Both the position numbers and the translations under genes were made by a program. From Thalassobium sp. (lineage in GTDB: Bacteria > Pseudomonadota > Gammaproteobacteria > Pseudomonadales > Oceanobacteraceae), in assembly GCA_002733205.1 (NCBI GenBank), contig NVUW01000004.1:310001-374000 (forward strand): a stretch of 64,000 nucleotides of DNA, given 5' to 3'. Numbering within the stretch: position 1 is the first letter of the stretch; the number at the start of each line of letters is the position of its first letter. Shown here one piece after another: positions 43,661-53,294 of this stretch. Below the pieces are notes generated by a model. The model worked only from the letters and a program-made list of their open reading frames with translations. It was not told the origin of the DNA and made no database searches.

Positions 43661-43735
43661 CACTAAACGCGGTCTGAATTGCCTTTTTCAGCACCCACTC
43701 GGCAGCCCGATTTCCTCCCGCAGCTGCCGTATAAT
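43661..43735 (-). pseudogene. Decayed tniQ C-terminal fragment (copy 1)
   Basis: The minus strand encodes RQLREEIGLP, then after a one-base shift EWVLKKAIQTAF and a stop. This parallels RILREETGLPKFVLRKAIQGAY of the intact tniQ at 48099 and the second fragment at 47764. At DNA level it is closest to the 47764 fragment (CAGCACCCACT-CGGCAGCCCG shared with one gap). Only ~70 nt remain, between the DRT2 RNA promoter and the ATPase gene. Confidence 0.75.
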
Positions 43736-43832
43736 GATCAATCCGATTCCAGCCAAAGCCTAAGTTCGATACCATACAACCCTACTGTTAGTATTGCGAC
43801 TAACGGTCATGCCAGTTACATGGGAGGTAGCG

Positions 43833-46478
43833 ATGGCATCTGCAGAACATGACTATCAGCATTTCATACAATGGCTTCATCGACCCGAGGTCCGTGCGTC
43901 AGAGGATGTGCGCCGATTTGCACGGATAGTGCTCGACAATTTTGAACAAGTTAGCTCCACTTCTCGTAATCGAAGTCAGCGATCGGTGCTTTTGGTAAAT
44001 CTTGCGCGCCAACGACTCTCCACGACCACTCCGGAGCAACCACAGCTGGACGTCACTGCTTTGGGAGGAGAGTGGAGCTGGGGGAAGCTGTTACAACTCT
44101 CGCTTGGGCCATTCCGAGGCTTTCGCCATGCCGAAACGTTTGATCTAGCACATCGCATAGTGCTGTTTTATGGTCCCAATGGAAGCGGTAAGACCAGTCT
44201 TTGTGAGGCGCTTGAGTTTGGCCTGCTCGGAACTGTTGATGAGGGGGCGCAAAAGCGAATTGATGCTGCCCAGTACCTCCGTAATATCCATGAAGGTCGG
44301 TTTGCACCTCCTCAGCTGGCAGCATTGGATGCACATGGCCGGCAGGTTGCCGTTCAGGCAGATGCCGATGCATATCGGTTCTGCTTCATTGAGAAGAACC
44401 GTATCGACTCATTTTCCAGAATCGCTGCAAAACCCGCTGGTCAGAAGACAGAGTTGATCGCTGCGCTGTTCGGCATGGACGATTTCAATGAGTTTGTGGG
44501 TCAATTTAACGAGTCAGTTGATGCGCAGCTCACTCTTCATTCTGTGCAAGGTGTCGAACTTACACGCAAACGGCAAGCAATCGCTCATGACACCGAGCTG
44601 CTTGCCGGTGAGCCGGCCAAAATTGCTGTATTCGATCAGGCTGAGCGGCAGTACGCCGAAGACTTCCAGCCCGGAATGACGTATGCCCAGTTGCAGCAGG
44701 CGGTTGGCTCAGCTGACGCTCCAGGTAGATTACAGGCTTTGATAGAAATACTGAACCAACCTGCGCCAGCTTTGTACGGCATCCGGCAGCAAGATCTCCT
44801 TACGGCATATAGCACTGCTGATGAATCTCAAAATCTCGTCGAGGAACTATCTGAACAGCTGGCCTTACAGCAGGACAATGCAGCATACCAAGACCTCTAC
44901 ACTGCGGTTCTTGAGCTACAGGCACTGTCTCCAGATCAATGCCCTGCTTGCGAGACTGCAATTGTTGGAGTGGAGCATGTGCATGCAAATCCTTTTGCAA
45001 AGGCTACGCAGGAGCTGGAGCATCTCAGGGATCTGACTCAGCTCAAGCAGCGGCACCGAGCGGCAATTGATCAACGGAATGTTGCCTCGGATGCTTTGCG
45101 AGCGTTCTTCGCGAATTTTGCCCAGCGCGTCGGAGCTAGGATTGATAGTGAAAATGAAGTTTTACGCTATCTGGCAAATCCAGGTGTTCAACCCGGAACC
45201 GCATGGTGGAAGGCAGGGTACCCCCCAGATGCAGGAGGCATCTCACTGTCACAGCAGGCAGTTAATTACGCGCGTCAGCTAGAGGAGGAGGATGCCGTTA
45301 CTAGGCAAAATCTGGAGCAGCGGGCACAGTTAATTGTTGAGCGAGATCACCTTACAAATGCTCGCATCGCACTGACTGAACATGCAACTCGACGCCAACA
45401 AGCTAGGGAAGCGATTGTAGTTGCTCGCCAGCGTCTTGATGCATTTGAAGCACAGAACGCAAGACTGATCGCCGCAGCGGCTAGTGAGGAGACTCGCATT
45501 GCAGCGGACGTAAGAATTCAAACTGCCTACAACGGATTTCTCGGCCTGCTACGGCGTTATCGCTCGGAGTTGCCGAGAACGTTAATGGCGGGTTTGAACG
45601 AGGTGACCATGGAGCTGTACAACGAATTTAACGTTCGTGACGCCGACGAAGACAAATTGGCTGTGCTACACCTGCCGGTTACCGGGAACGAACGTATCGA
45701 GATGAGCTTTCGAGGCTCTCCAACAGCGCGTGTTGATGCACTTCAGGTTCTGAGCGAGGGACACGTCCGGTGTTTAGGGTTGGCCATTCTGTTGGCAAAA
45801 GCTTCTAGTATCCAAGCACCTACGGTGATCTTCGATGACGCGATCAATGCTATCGACCACGAGCATCGCCAAGGTATTCGGGAGGCTTTGTTCCAGAGTG
45901 AGCGCTTTGCTAATACACAGATTATCGTGACCTGCCACAGCAATGAATTCATCAAGGACATCCAAAATCACGTTGATCGTGCTCAGTGGGTGTCTTACAC
46001 GTTCCGTCATCACACTGGTGATCATCATCCGCGTGTTCTTAGGAATTTGCCGCCGCAAGCCTATCTTATAAATGCTAGGGCCGCCGTTGAGCGAGGTGAT
46101 CATCGTGGAGCACTACAACCGTGTCGTCAGGCGTTAGAAATGCTCGCTAACAAGGTATGGCGATGGCTAGGGAACTGCGATCTAGGCTTAATCAGCGTAA
46201 AGTTGGCGGGTGTGGGAGATCAGCCCTCACTACGAAATTTATGTGAAGGACTCCGTGCAAGACTGAATGGTGCACATACTTTCGAACATAGTGATAAGCA
46301 GCCGTTGTTGGATGCTCTGGAGCAGATTCTTGGAATACCTGAGCAGACGTTGATATGGCAATACCTAAACAAAGGCACTCACGAGGAGCAGGATCGTGAT
46401 GACTTCGATGAAGGAGTGGTTGAGCAATTGGTTGCTCTAATGGAGGGTTTGAATGGTTTGAGGCTGCGAAGACTCTAA
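43833..46478 (+). CDS. SMC/Rad50-like ATPase with zinc-hook motif and C-terminal helical domain
   Basis: 881 residues. Start chosen at 43833 because GGGAGG lies 5 nt upstream. An N-terminal ~85-residue helical domain is followed by an ABC-type head with Walker A FYGPNGSGKTSLCEALEFG (near residue 114), a CPAC hook (near residue 370), the signature LSEGHVRCLGLAILLAKA (near residue 640) and Walker B VIFDDAIN (near residue 665). The last ~170 residues form a helical domain (AVERGDHRGALQPCRQALEM) that may be HEPN-like. It pairs with the GIY-YIG gene downstream (218 nt gap). I cannot place it in a named defence system. RloC and PARIS AriA are the nearest in build, but it is neither by length or order. 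Confidence 0.72.
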   Translation: MASAEHDYQHFIQWLHRPEVRASEDVRRFARIVLDNFEQVSSTSRNRSQRSVLLVNLARQRLSTTTPEQPQLDVTALGGEWSWGKLLQLSLGPFRGFRHAETFDLAHRIVLFYGPNGSGKTSLCEALEFGLLGTVDEGAQKRIDAAQYLRNIHEGRFAPPQLAALDAHGRQVAVQADADAYRFCFIEKNRIDSFSRIAAKPAGQKTELIAALFGMDDFNEFVGQFNESVDAQLTLHSVQGVELTRKRQAIAHDTELLAGEPAKIAVFDQAERQYAEDFQPGMTYAQLQQAVGSADAPGRLQALIEILNQPAPALYGIRQQDLLTAYSTADESQNLVEELSEQLALQQDNAAYQDLYTAVLELQALSPDQCPACETAIVGVEHVHANPFAKATQELEHLRDLTQLKQRHRAAIDQRNVASDALRAFFANFAQRVGARIDSENEVLRYLANPGVQPGTAWWKAGYPPDAGGISLSQQAVNYARQLEEEDAVTRQNLEQRAQLIVERDHLTNARIALTEHATRRQQAREAIVVARQRLDAFEAQNARLIAAAASEETRIAADVRIQTAYNGFLGLLRRYRSELPRTLMAGLNEVTMELYNEFNVRDADEDKLAVLHLPVTGNERIEMSFRGSPTARVDALQVLSEGHVRCLGLAILLAKASSIQAPTVIFDDAINAIDHEHRQGIREALFQSERFANTQIIVTCHSNEFIKDIQNHVDRAQWVSYTFRHHTGDHHPRVLRNLPPQAYLINARAAVERGDHRGALQPCRQALEMLANKVWRWLGNCDLGLISVKLAGVGDQPSLRNLCEGLRARLNGAHTFEHSDKQPLLDALEQILGIPEQTLIWQYLNKGTHEEQDRDDFDEGVVEQLVALMEGLNGLRLRRL

Positions 46479-46696
46479 AGAGCACCGAAATCCTTAGTAC
46501 ACTCCGTCAAAGGATTATCAGCGCGCCCGCTGCCTTAATCAGCCTCATTTACGACTGTAACTTGGTCTGTAACGGATAGTTAGCACCCAAAAATCTGAAG
46601 GTTTTTGTTTTTGAGTAGATTCGCATTTATGGCACTCAACTCTGACTTAAATAAAGCGCTCCAGATATCAATAGTTTAAAATAGGTCCTAAGGTAG
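46479..46696. other. Intergenic region between ATPase and GIY-YIG genes
   Basis: 218 nt, AT-rich at the right end. No gene or clear terminator was seen. AAGG 5-8 nt before the GIY-YIG ATG is its likely ribosome site. Confidence 0.4.
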
Positions 46697-47683
46697 ATGA
46701 AAAGAAAAAATATTACAGAATATGCCTATGGCTATATGAATAGTTATACCTCGATGATGACGGCCCATCAGCTTATGTCTGGCTGGCTTCCTATCGAGGG
46801 GCAAGATCAGATTGATAAATGTCATATCTATATAATAGCTTCTCGGCCCAAGCCATATTTCATTTCGGAAAGCCTGAAGCATGATGGAGCACTATTATCG
46901 GGACAGATTGGCTATAAAATTTCTGGCGTAGAGCACCGTGTTGATTTCAAAGACTACCAATTCAAATTCTTGGATGGTTCAACCGAAATACGGTGCGACT
47001 ATCCATACCATGTAATATGGACATACAACACTGCAGGTGAGCAATGCCATTATATTGCAGCGACTTATTTGGCGTCGATATTGCCCCCTGAGATTTCTGA
47101 TGACGTGCTGAACTGCTTTGAGGTTCTTTATGTAGGGCAGGCTATTGGCCAAGGCAACCGTTCGGCCCAGCAGCGCCTGAAAAGTCACTCGACTTTTCAG
47201 AAGATCCTCGCGTTATCAGCACACGAAACGCCTGACGATGAAATATCTGTGTTCATGTTTCAGTTTGATCATGAGAATTTGTTCACGTCAATGGATGGTC
47301 GAGCTACTGGCGCTATAGCTGACGACTCGAACGATAAACGTGTGATGGAGGCTATCAGAAATCCGCCTAATAAAAAGCAAAAGATAGCAATGGTTGAGGC
47401 TGGATTGATTCGCTATTTCAAGCCTCACTATAACGAGATATTCAAGACCAAATTTCCATCTATGAAGCATAAAACACTACAGTCATGTAAAGCTTTGGAC
47501 GTGTCTGCACTAGTGGTAGAGCTGGATACATCTGACATTGGTTTTACTTTTTGGTCTACAAATGTAAGGGCTAGTGACCACCATTCTGCTTGTTACGACC
47601 TTGTAAACTTGCAAAATCGGATGTCTTTCTTCAATTTTACGGGTATGAACGAATTTCCAGGTGTGATCAAAACCGAGAAATGA
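46697..47683 (+). CDS. GIY-YIG nuclease-domain protein
   Basis: 328 residues. The GIY-YIG core lies at about residues 140-250: FEVLYVGQAIG (the Y-V-G motif), RLKSHSTFQKIL (Arg/His helix), VEAGLIRYFKPHYNE (catalytic Glu234 and terminal Asn). The N-terminal 130 residues are unrecognised and may bind DNA or the ATPase partner. The C-terminal ~75 residues are beta-rich. A nuclease effector beside an SMC-like ATPase is a typical two-part defence layout. Function inferred. Confidence 0.68.
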   Translation: MKRKNITEYAYGYMNSYTSMMTAHQLMSGWLPIEGQDQIDKCHIYIIASRPKPYFISESLKHDGALLSGQIGYKISGVEHRVDFKDYQFKFLDGSTEIRCDYPYHVIWTYNTAGEQCHYIAATYLASILPPEISDDVLNCFEVLYVGQAIGQGNRSAQQRLKSHSTFQKILALSAHETPDDEISVFMFQFDHENLFTSMDGRATGAIADDSNDKRVMEAIRNPPNKKQKIAMVEAGLIRYFKPHYNEIFKTKFPSMKHKTLQSCKALDVSALVVELDTSDIGFTFWSTNVRASDHHSACYDLVNLQNRMSFFNFTGMNEFPGVIKTEK

Positions 47684-47763
47684 CAGCAGACCTTTGGATG
47701 GATTGTGAGGTCAACTACTTCTGATGTAGTTGCTAACAACTAAGATAACGCCTGATAAGCCGT

Positions 47764-48085
47764 CTAAATCGCATTCTTCAGCACCCACTTCGGCAGCCCG
47801 GTTTCCTCCCGCAGCCGCCGGTAGGCTTGCTTACGGGATTTCGGAGCTTCGGCGTACTTCTCACTAATGAAGTACTCCAAAGCTGCAGCCTGCGCCCGGT
47901 AGATGGTTTTCAGGCGTTGCTCTTCCTCGTAAGCCTTCCGTTTCTCAACGATCCCTTTGTACAAAATGGGGTAGTGATAGGCTAAGTAGCCAGTCGATAC
48001 ACCCGCCAGTTCGCAAACATCCTTTGCCGTCAGTGGATGGATCTTTACCTACAGTACCTCCCGCAGCATCACGACATGCTCCTGA
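47764..48085 (-). pseudogene. tniQ C-terminal fragment (copy 2), with in-frame stop
   Basis: The minus strand encodes an 85-95 residue tail aligned to the last part of the intact TniQ: VKIHPLTAKDVCELAGVSTG against TIYPPLSLKALAKYVGVSKG, and SRKQAYRRLREETGLPKWVL against SRKQAYRILREETGLPKFVL. A TAG interrupts it near 48048, and homology fades upstream. It ends 13 nt before the intact tniQ stop, so it is a second element's tail rather than part of the working gene. Confidence 0.8.
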
Positions 48086-48098
48086 GGCCAAGAAAGTC

Positions 48099-49400
48099 TT
48101 ATTTCAACTCTGACTTACTAGTGTTGCCGATCATCACTTCATATGCCCCTTGGATTGCCTTTCTTAATACAAACTTCGGCAATCCCGTTTCTTCTCTAAG
48201 AATCCGATACGCCTGCTTTCGAGATTGAGGACTATTTGAGTACTTTTCTTCAAAAAAATAAGCCATAGCTTTAGCCTGAGCTTGATGTAGATTCCTATAA
48301 TTCTTCTCTTTTATGTAATCTGCATATGCTGCAACAACTTGGTTTTTAACTACCGGAAATCGATATTCTATATATCCCTTTGATACTCCAACATACTTGG
48401 CCAATGCCTTTAATGATAGCGGAGGATATATTGTACGAGCTGCGTTAATAGCCTCCAAAGTTTCTGAATGATCACGTTTGTTACTCTTCCTGGATTCCAG
48501 ATATCCGGTTTTAAGATGACAAAAATTTGTATTTTCTATCAGTGGAATCATCTTCAAGGCATCACCCTTCAGAAAACTTAACAACGGGATACCAAATCCA
48601 AAAGCAATACGGCGAACTACCATAAGACTGACTGGCTTATGACGATACAAAAGACTCCTGAGATCTTCAGGGTTTAGAACTCTATTGAAATCATCAATTC
48701 TCCCCGCTTCAGAGTAGAATCGGTGAAGATCAGAAATTGACACAAATGGACCATCACTTCTCATTACGATTGGATCAAGGTCTGCAATTTCCTTAAAGAG
48801 CTCAACGACATCATATCCGATATCACTCCAGCTACTCACAATACCCTTAGGACTGAGAGGCTTTACCCTCAACCCTAAGGATTGGCCACATTTCTGACAA
48901 CAACCCAAATCATGACGCTTCCGATAGGACGTCTGATCATGACCACAATGCTGACACTTAGAAATAAGCCGCGTTCTATGCACAGAACAAGCGGAGATAG
49001 ACTTCATATGCCATAGCAACTTAAAATAGGCACCATCCATCTTATTCATTTCTTCAATACACTCCGGACACCACCTAAATCCGTCAACAACCTCCCCTGT
49101 GGATCGCCCTACAAGATTATTAACGATCCACAAGGTTGAGCCGAAGAGGTTTTGACCTGTAGCGCACTCAAATGCTTCAATTAGACTATCTGTCGTTTTA
49201 CCCTTGCATATCATTTCCTCTGGCCGCATATAACTTTTGCTAAATTGAAGAAGCTTCGGCATATCGCTGTTAACAATCTTCAGCAACTGCCCGACATCAA
49301 CTCCATGAGCAATCGAAATCCGATGAATATAGGATGGTAGTGATTCAACATCTGAAGTACCTGCTCCACGAAGATCGATAGGAAATAATAGCCTCGTCAT
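48099..49400 (-). CDS. tniQ: TniQ/TnsD-like target-site selector
   Basis: 433 residues. The N-terminal TniQ domain (LPSYIHRISIAHG) is followed by a zinc-ribbon section with paired Cys (CPEC near residue 106, then SKCQHCG and CCQKCG), and a C-terminal ~150-residue DNA-binding half containing a helix-turn-helix (LSLKALAKYVGVSKGYIEYR). TnsD-type proteins of this size recognise a chosen chromosomal site and recruit TnsC. Start overlaps the tnsC stop (ATGA). With no Cas genes nearby, an attachment-site role is expected. Confidence 0.82.
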   Translation of the reverse strand: MTRLLFPIDLRGAGTSDVESLPSYIHRISIAHGVDVGQLLKIVNSDMPKLLQFSKSYMRPEEMICKGKTTDSLIEAFECATGQNLFGSTLWIVNNLVGRSTGEVVDGFRWCPECIEEMNKMDGAYFKLLWHMKSISACSVHRTRLISKCQHCGHDQTSYRKRHDLGCCQKCGQSLGLRVKPLSPKGIVSSWSDIGYDVVELFKEIADLDPIVMRSDGPFVSISDLHRFYSEAGRIDDFNRVLNPEDLRSLLYRHKPVSLMVVRRIAFGFGIPLLSFLKGDALKMIPLIENTNFCHLKTGYLESRKSNKRDHSETLEAINAARTIYPPLSLKALAKYVGVSKGYIEYRFPVVKNQVVAAYADYIKEKNYRNLHQAQAKAMAYFFEEKYSNSPQSRKQAYRILREETGLPKFVLRKAIQGAYEVMIGNTSKSELK

Positions 49401-50443
49401 TCTTGATCTCCATCCATTCTATTTCCAGGCTGATATCGCCTTGGCTTTGCTTTAAATGGCTTTAAATTTTTCTTCTTCACCGCTTTTGTTTTAGCAGTCA
49501 TTGGCTTTTCAACCGTCAAATATCCTTTGGGTTCATTTGAATTCCCCATCATTCGTTCGCCATCTAATATCTCACGACCAATAGCCTCGATATCGTCATC
49601 ACTAAATCTCGTTCTCTCTAAAATGTCTCTATCCAAAGGACAGCGGTTTTGTATTGAAACGATTACAGCATCAATTAGCCATTTACGTAAAAGACCAATA
49701 CACCCATAAGTGTAAGCCTGCAAATATCTGGTATGTGAAATCAGACTATCCTGTATACAGGATTCAGGCATCAGCTTTTCAAACTGTTTAACTATTGAAG
49801 CAAATTCGTTCAGATCATCCATCGTTTCAAAATATCTTGGAAGATGAACCTTGTGCTGACGACCAACCAAATGCGGCGATTTTCGTATTATTTCCAGCAT
49901 TGGATAAGATCCTGAAAGGATAAGAACAACACCAGCCTTCATCGCAAGATTTTTCCACGAATCCATTACCGCATGAGGTGCAATTGAATCTTTTGATACG
50001 TATTTAACGTGTTGAACTTCGTCAAAAAAAACATACCGGACTTTCCGTTGTTTTAAAGCATTAATCAATGCTTTGGACATGATGCTTTCAGATGTTCTGT
50101 CGTAATTCGTTAACGCCGGCCCATCTGAATATGCGTACATTGGGTGTCGCAGCTCGTTCAGAGCATCCCAAATAAAGGATTTGGTAGAAAACCCTCCACG
50201 ACTTCCATCATTATCAGCTAGAAGATATATCGAATTCATATACCCAGAACGATCAGATTCACCAGGCGCGTCCAGCATACTCATGACTTTATTGATCAGA
50301 CTAGTTTTCCCTGATCTTGATGGACCTGTAATCGAAATAACTTCTCCCGGATTAACCATCGTTAACAATATATACAAATGAGACAACGCCTCATCCCAGT
50401 TTCGGTGCTGGATGTTCCTATCAAAAATTTTCATCATGACCAA
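49397..50443 (-). CDS. tnsC: TnsC-like transposition AAA+ ATPase
   Basis: 348 residues. Walker A GPSRSGKTS lies at residues 40-48, Walker B YVFFDEVQHV near residues 138-147, then a sensor region LILSGSYPM and a Lys/Arg-rich tail (KKKNLKPFKAKPRRYQ) that may contact TniQ or DNA. Shorter than Tn7 TnsC (555), as in many Tn7-like elements. It overlaps the tnsAB stop by 10 nt and tniQ by 4 nt. Confidence 0.85.
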   Translation of the reverse strand: MVMMKIFDRNIQHRNWDEALSHLYILLTMVNPGEVISITGPSRSGKTSLINKVMSMLDAPGESDRSGYMNSIYLLADNDGSRGGFSTKSFIWDALNELRHPMYAYSDGPALTNYDRTSESIMSKALINALKQRKVRYVFFDEVQHVKYVSKDSIAPHAVMDSWKNLAMKAGVVLILSGSYPMLEIIRKSPHLVGRQHKVHLPRYFETMDDLNEFASIVKQFEKLMPESCIQDSLISHTRYLQAYTYGCIGLLRKWLIDAVIVSIQNRCPLDRDILERTRFSDDDIEAIGREILDGERMMGNSNEPKGYLTVEKPMTAKTKAVKKKNLKPFKAKPRRYQPGNRMDGDQE

Positions 50444-52836
50444 CTATCTGTAGGGATATCACGGATTGTGAACGTTTCATCATCATGCTCGGAATCTTGG
50501 TTCGACTCTGATTGATTCTGAAAATCACTGTGATTAGAGTCCGGAATTAATGTTGTAAGCTCTTTCGCCTCATCGAAACCTTTTCGGATCAGTGCGAGAT
50601 CAACCCCCTTCCTAACGTTAAGATTTCTTCTCATTGCGGAGCACTCGTACACCTCAATGCCCTGAGCGATCCTTTTCTGCAGCGAATTTGCAACGTAGCG
50701 GTTGTAGTTACTGTTATAGGCAGGACACCATTTCCCGTTAATCCGGACATAAATAACGAATGGATTTTCAGGATCAATCCGAACCTCCGCGCGGGACTTT
50801 ACGCCCTGCAGATCCCGCAATTGAGGGCAATAGTAGTGAAGGTTTTTAATATGAATCCCGCGCTGGAAATCGATTTTGTACTCAGACGACTCAACGCTGG
50901 TCGCCAGAACAAACGCATCGTTGTATTCAACTCTGATAGGGATGAATGGAAATTTCTCGATCAGTCCTTTATAAACCACTTCAGAAGACTGACTGGCAGC
51001 GCCACGCGGTTTAGAGGATCGCCAGTTTAGGAACGCCGTTAACTCCTGATAGAGATCCTCGATAGTAAGAACGGCAGATTTGTCCGGCGCGTACTTACCA
51101 TCGATTGCTCGCAGCGTTTTCAGACCAAAGACAAACCCTGGCCGCTGACTAAGCCATTGCTGACGGTACTCACCAAACAGGCGCTCGACTTCTGATCCTG
51201 CACGGGGATTTGCAGCAGGACGCAGCGAATGGGTAATACGGTAGTGAGCAAGAAGCGACCGGAAGTACACGGAGGTAAAATCCGAACCGTGGTCGACCAG
51301 GATTTCCCGTGGCAGCTTGCCATGGCGACGCACACATTCGCGGATCAGTTTCGCGCAAGACCTCCGGGAAGGGTCCTGAAACGAAATTGCGAATGCCAGC
51401 ACTTCTGAGCTGGCAACATCAATCATGACGGACAGCCAGGGCCTGGCAACATAGATGTTGTCACCATCCTCAAAAACCACCAGAAACAGGTCGACCTTGT
51501 AGTGGTCAACACTGACCTTAATCCAGGGAAGTAGTGGAGCCAGGTGCCGTTTAGTCGGATCGGTTGGTGCAGCCATAGCGAGCGCCATGCGCTTGCCACC
51601 TTTGGCCTGACCAACCAGTTCGGGAGCTATCTGTGCCAGTCGGCTATAGAGCGTCTGCGTACTCACTGGAGCATGATCAGGATGTACTTCCTTCGCTTGC
51701 GAACAGTACTCGTAGTAAATCTGAAGAGACGACTCCGTTCTCATCGACAAGGCGACGTTATCGACGAAGTAGTCGAGAAAGTCTTTAACTCCCGGAACAA
51801 GTTTAGAGCTTCGACCAACCAAGTTTCTGTCCGCGTCAACCAGAGCCTGGAATGGAACCAGGCCTTTTTTACGCCCCTCGGCAATCTGCGCCTTCCATCG
51901 GCGAACAGAGCTACTTTTTTCCCCTGATTCTATGCGTTGTAGTCGTTTAAAAATGCGCTCAGCTACACGACTCTCAGGCATTAATTCCGTCGAGACAGGT
52001 GCCATCTCATCGGCAGCCTGAACAGCTGCCAGAACAGCCGATTCCCTATACAGCGTACCCAATAGCAGCGCTGGCTTAGAGGCTACATAGCAACGCTCTG
52101 GTGTTGCGAGACTCGCGGATGCCTGGTCGAAGGACAGACGCCCCGCATCAATCATCTGGATGGCAGCGGAGTAATCAGGCAGACCAAGTTCAGTCACCAA
52201 TTCATCTAGCCGCCATACAGGTTGCTCTGTCAGAAGCTTTTCAGCTCTCAGCCCCAGAATCGGGTCGTATTGAGGAGTATCCCGAGAGGCCAGCAAAATG
52301 CGTATATTCTCGGCGACTCTTTGATCCCGGCGGGTTACAACAACGATTTCGAAGCGAAGCCCGTACTGGAGCTGATAGGCTTCACGAGCGGGAATGAAGT
52401 CAAAGCCTGACTCCGTTTTGGCCCAGTTCTGAGGCTCGGACTTAACCAGCTGCTCTGCCTCCTCAAGCGTTTTTACCTCCTTCACGACAGGACCTGTCGA
52501 AGACAAAACAAGGAAGTCCGCCGTATAAGGCCTGCGGCGACGACTACCACGTTTGTCCGTTTTGAGAATCTCAATCGTGGGTGGCTGTTCCCAGTATTCG
52601 AGAACCTCCGGATCAAGCTCAAACTGGGTGGCTATTGATCGTTCCGCATGGCTTTCACTGGTGATAGTACAGCCCATCTTCATTGAGACCTCAGCGGCCA
52701 CGATATTGGTGCGGGCATGAATACCCACTGCACGCGCAGGCTCAGAAGCCCTGGTCTGGTTGATGTATTCAATGGCTGGTGTTGAAAGCTTGTGCTCCGA
52801 CGTAAGGTACTGCTGATATCTCTTGTTTTCTAACAT
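50434..52836 (-). CDS. tnsAB: TnsA-TnsB fusion transposase
   Basis: 800 residues joining two Tn7 enzymes. Residues 1-190 match TnsA: E65, D107 (PYTADFLV) and K122 (VVKEVK) fit its nuclease triad. Residues from about 210 are TnsB/Mu-like: helix-turn-helix segments, then the DDE core with D444 (SVDHYK), D515 (LVDHGSDF) and E549 or E551 (GSEVERLF), and a beta-barrel. All catalytic residues are in place, so the enzyme looks active. TnsA cuts the 5' ends and TnsB the 3' ends, giving cut-and-paste movement. Confidence 0.88.
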   Translation of the reverse strand: MLENKRYQQYLTSEHKLSTPAIEYINQTRASEPARAVGIHARTNIVAAEVSMKMGCTITSESHAERSIATQFELDPEVLEYWEQPPTIEILKTDKRGSRRRRPYTADFLVLSSTGPVVKEVKTLEEAEQLVKSEPQNWAKTESGFDFIPAREAYQLQYGLRFEIVVVTRRDQRVAENIRILLASRDTPQYDPILGLRAEKLLTEQPVWRLDELVTELGLPDYSAAIQMIDAGRLSFDQASASLATPERCYVASKPALLLGTLYRESAVLAAVQAADEMAPVSTELMPESRVAERIFKRLQRIESGEKSSSVRRWKAQIAEGRKKGLVPFQALVDADRNLVGRSSKLVPGVKDFLDYFVDNVALSMRTESSLQIYYEYCSQAKEVHPDHAPVSTQTLYSRLAQIAPELVGQAKGGKRMALAMAAPTDPTKRHLAPLLPWIKVSVDHYKVDLFLVVFEDGDNIYVARPWLSVMIDVASSEVLAFAISFQDPSRRSCAKLIRECVRRHGKLPREILVDHGSDFTSVYFRSLLAHYRITHSLRPAANPRAGSEVERLFGEYRQQWLSQRPGFVFGLKTLRAIDGKYAPDKSAVLTIEDLYQELTAFLNWRSSKPRGAASQSSEVVYKGLIEKFPFIPIRVEYNDAFVLATSVESSEYKIDFQRGIHIKNLHYYCPQLRDLQGVKSRAEVRIDPENPFVIYVRINGKWCPAYNSNYNRYVANSLQKRIAQGIEVYECSAMRRNLNVRKGVDLALIRKGFDEAKELTTLIPDSNHSDFQNQSESNQDSEHDDETFTIRDIPTDSWS

Positions 52837-53024
52837 GTGAGTGTCTCCCTGCTCTTGGCCGGACCTCGCTAACTAACGAGCGAGCTGGAGCCTCGAACAT
52901 AAAAAATTCGATTACAGGTGCTTGACGTCGGAAATAAGGGGGGAGATACTTTAGGCCTCTACACCGAGGCATCGCCTCCCTTAAGGCCGGAATCAAGCAA
53001 TTGGTTTCGGCTTTATTGTTTAGG

Positions 53025-53294
53025 TCATAAACTCTTCTCCTTATAAGGCGAGTTATCTCTTTGACTGGCCAACCAAATTGCAACTTCTCTGGTTAATGCA
53101 AATTTTCCCGAACGATTGGGAATAGCAAAAACCTTAACGGGTAATATGTTACGACTGAGTGCTTTTCTAAATGCATTTAGCGACGGATACCCTAGGCATT
53201 TTGCCAAAATTTCATTCGTCAATAGGGGGCCATATTCCTGCATCAGGCTGGATTCAATCCGCTCCACCAAATCGTCTTCGACCATAATTTTCAA
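53025..53294 (-). CDS. Small DNA-binding protein upstream of tnsAB
   Basis: 89 residues: TNEILAKCLGYPSLNAFRKA forms a helix-turn-helix-like pair, followed by a short wing ending in SGKFALTREVAIWLA. It lies 188 nt upstream of tnsAB on the same strand, in the position where Tn7-like elements often carry a transposition regulator. The spacer holds a GC-rich inverted repeat. Confidence 0.55.
   Translation of the reverse strand: MKIMVEDDLVERIESSLMQEYGPLLTNEILAKCLGYPSLNAFRKALSRNILPVKVFAIPNRSGKFALTREVAIWLASQRDNSPYKEKSL

Noticed and set aside
43833..46478. Assignment of the ATPase as RloC or as PARIS AriA
   Set aside because: No anticodon-nuclease motif recognised for RloC, and no AriB/DUF4435 neighbour for PARIS.
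48099..52836. CRISPR-associated transposon (type I-F or V-K)
   Set aside because: No Cascade, Cas12k or repeat array anywhere in the window, so TniQ is more likely a site-specific selector.
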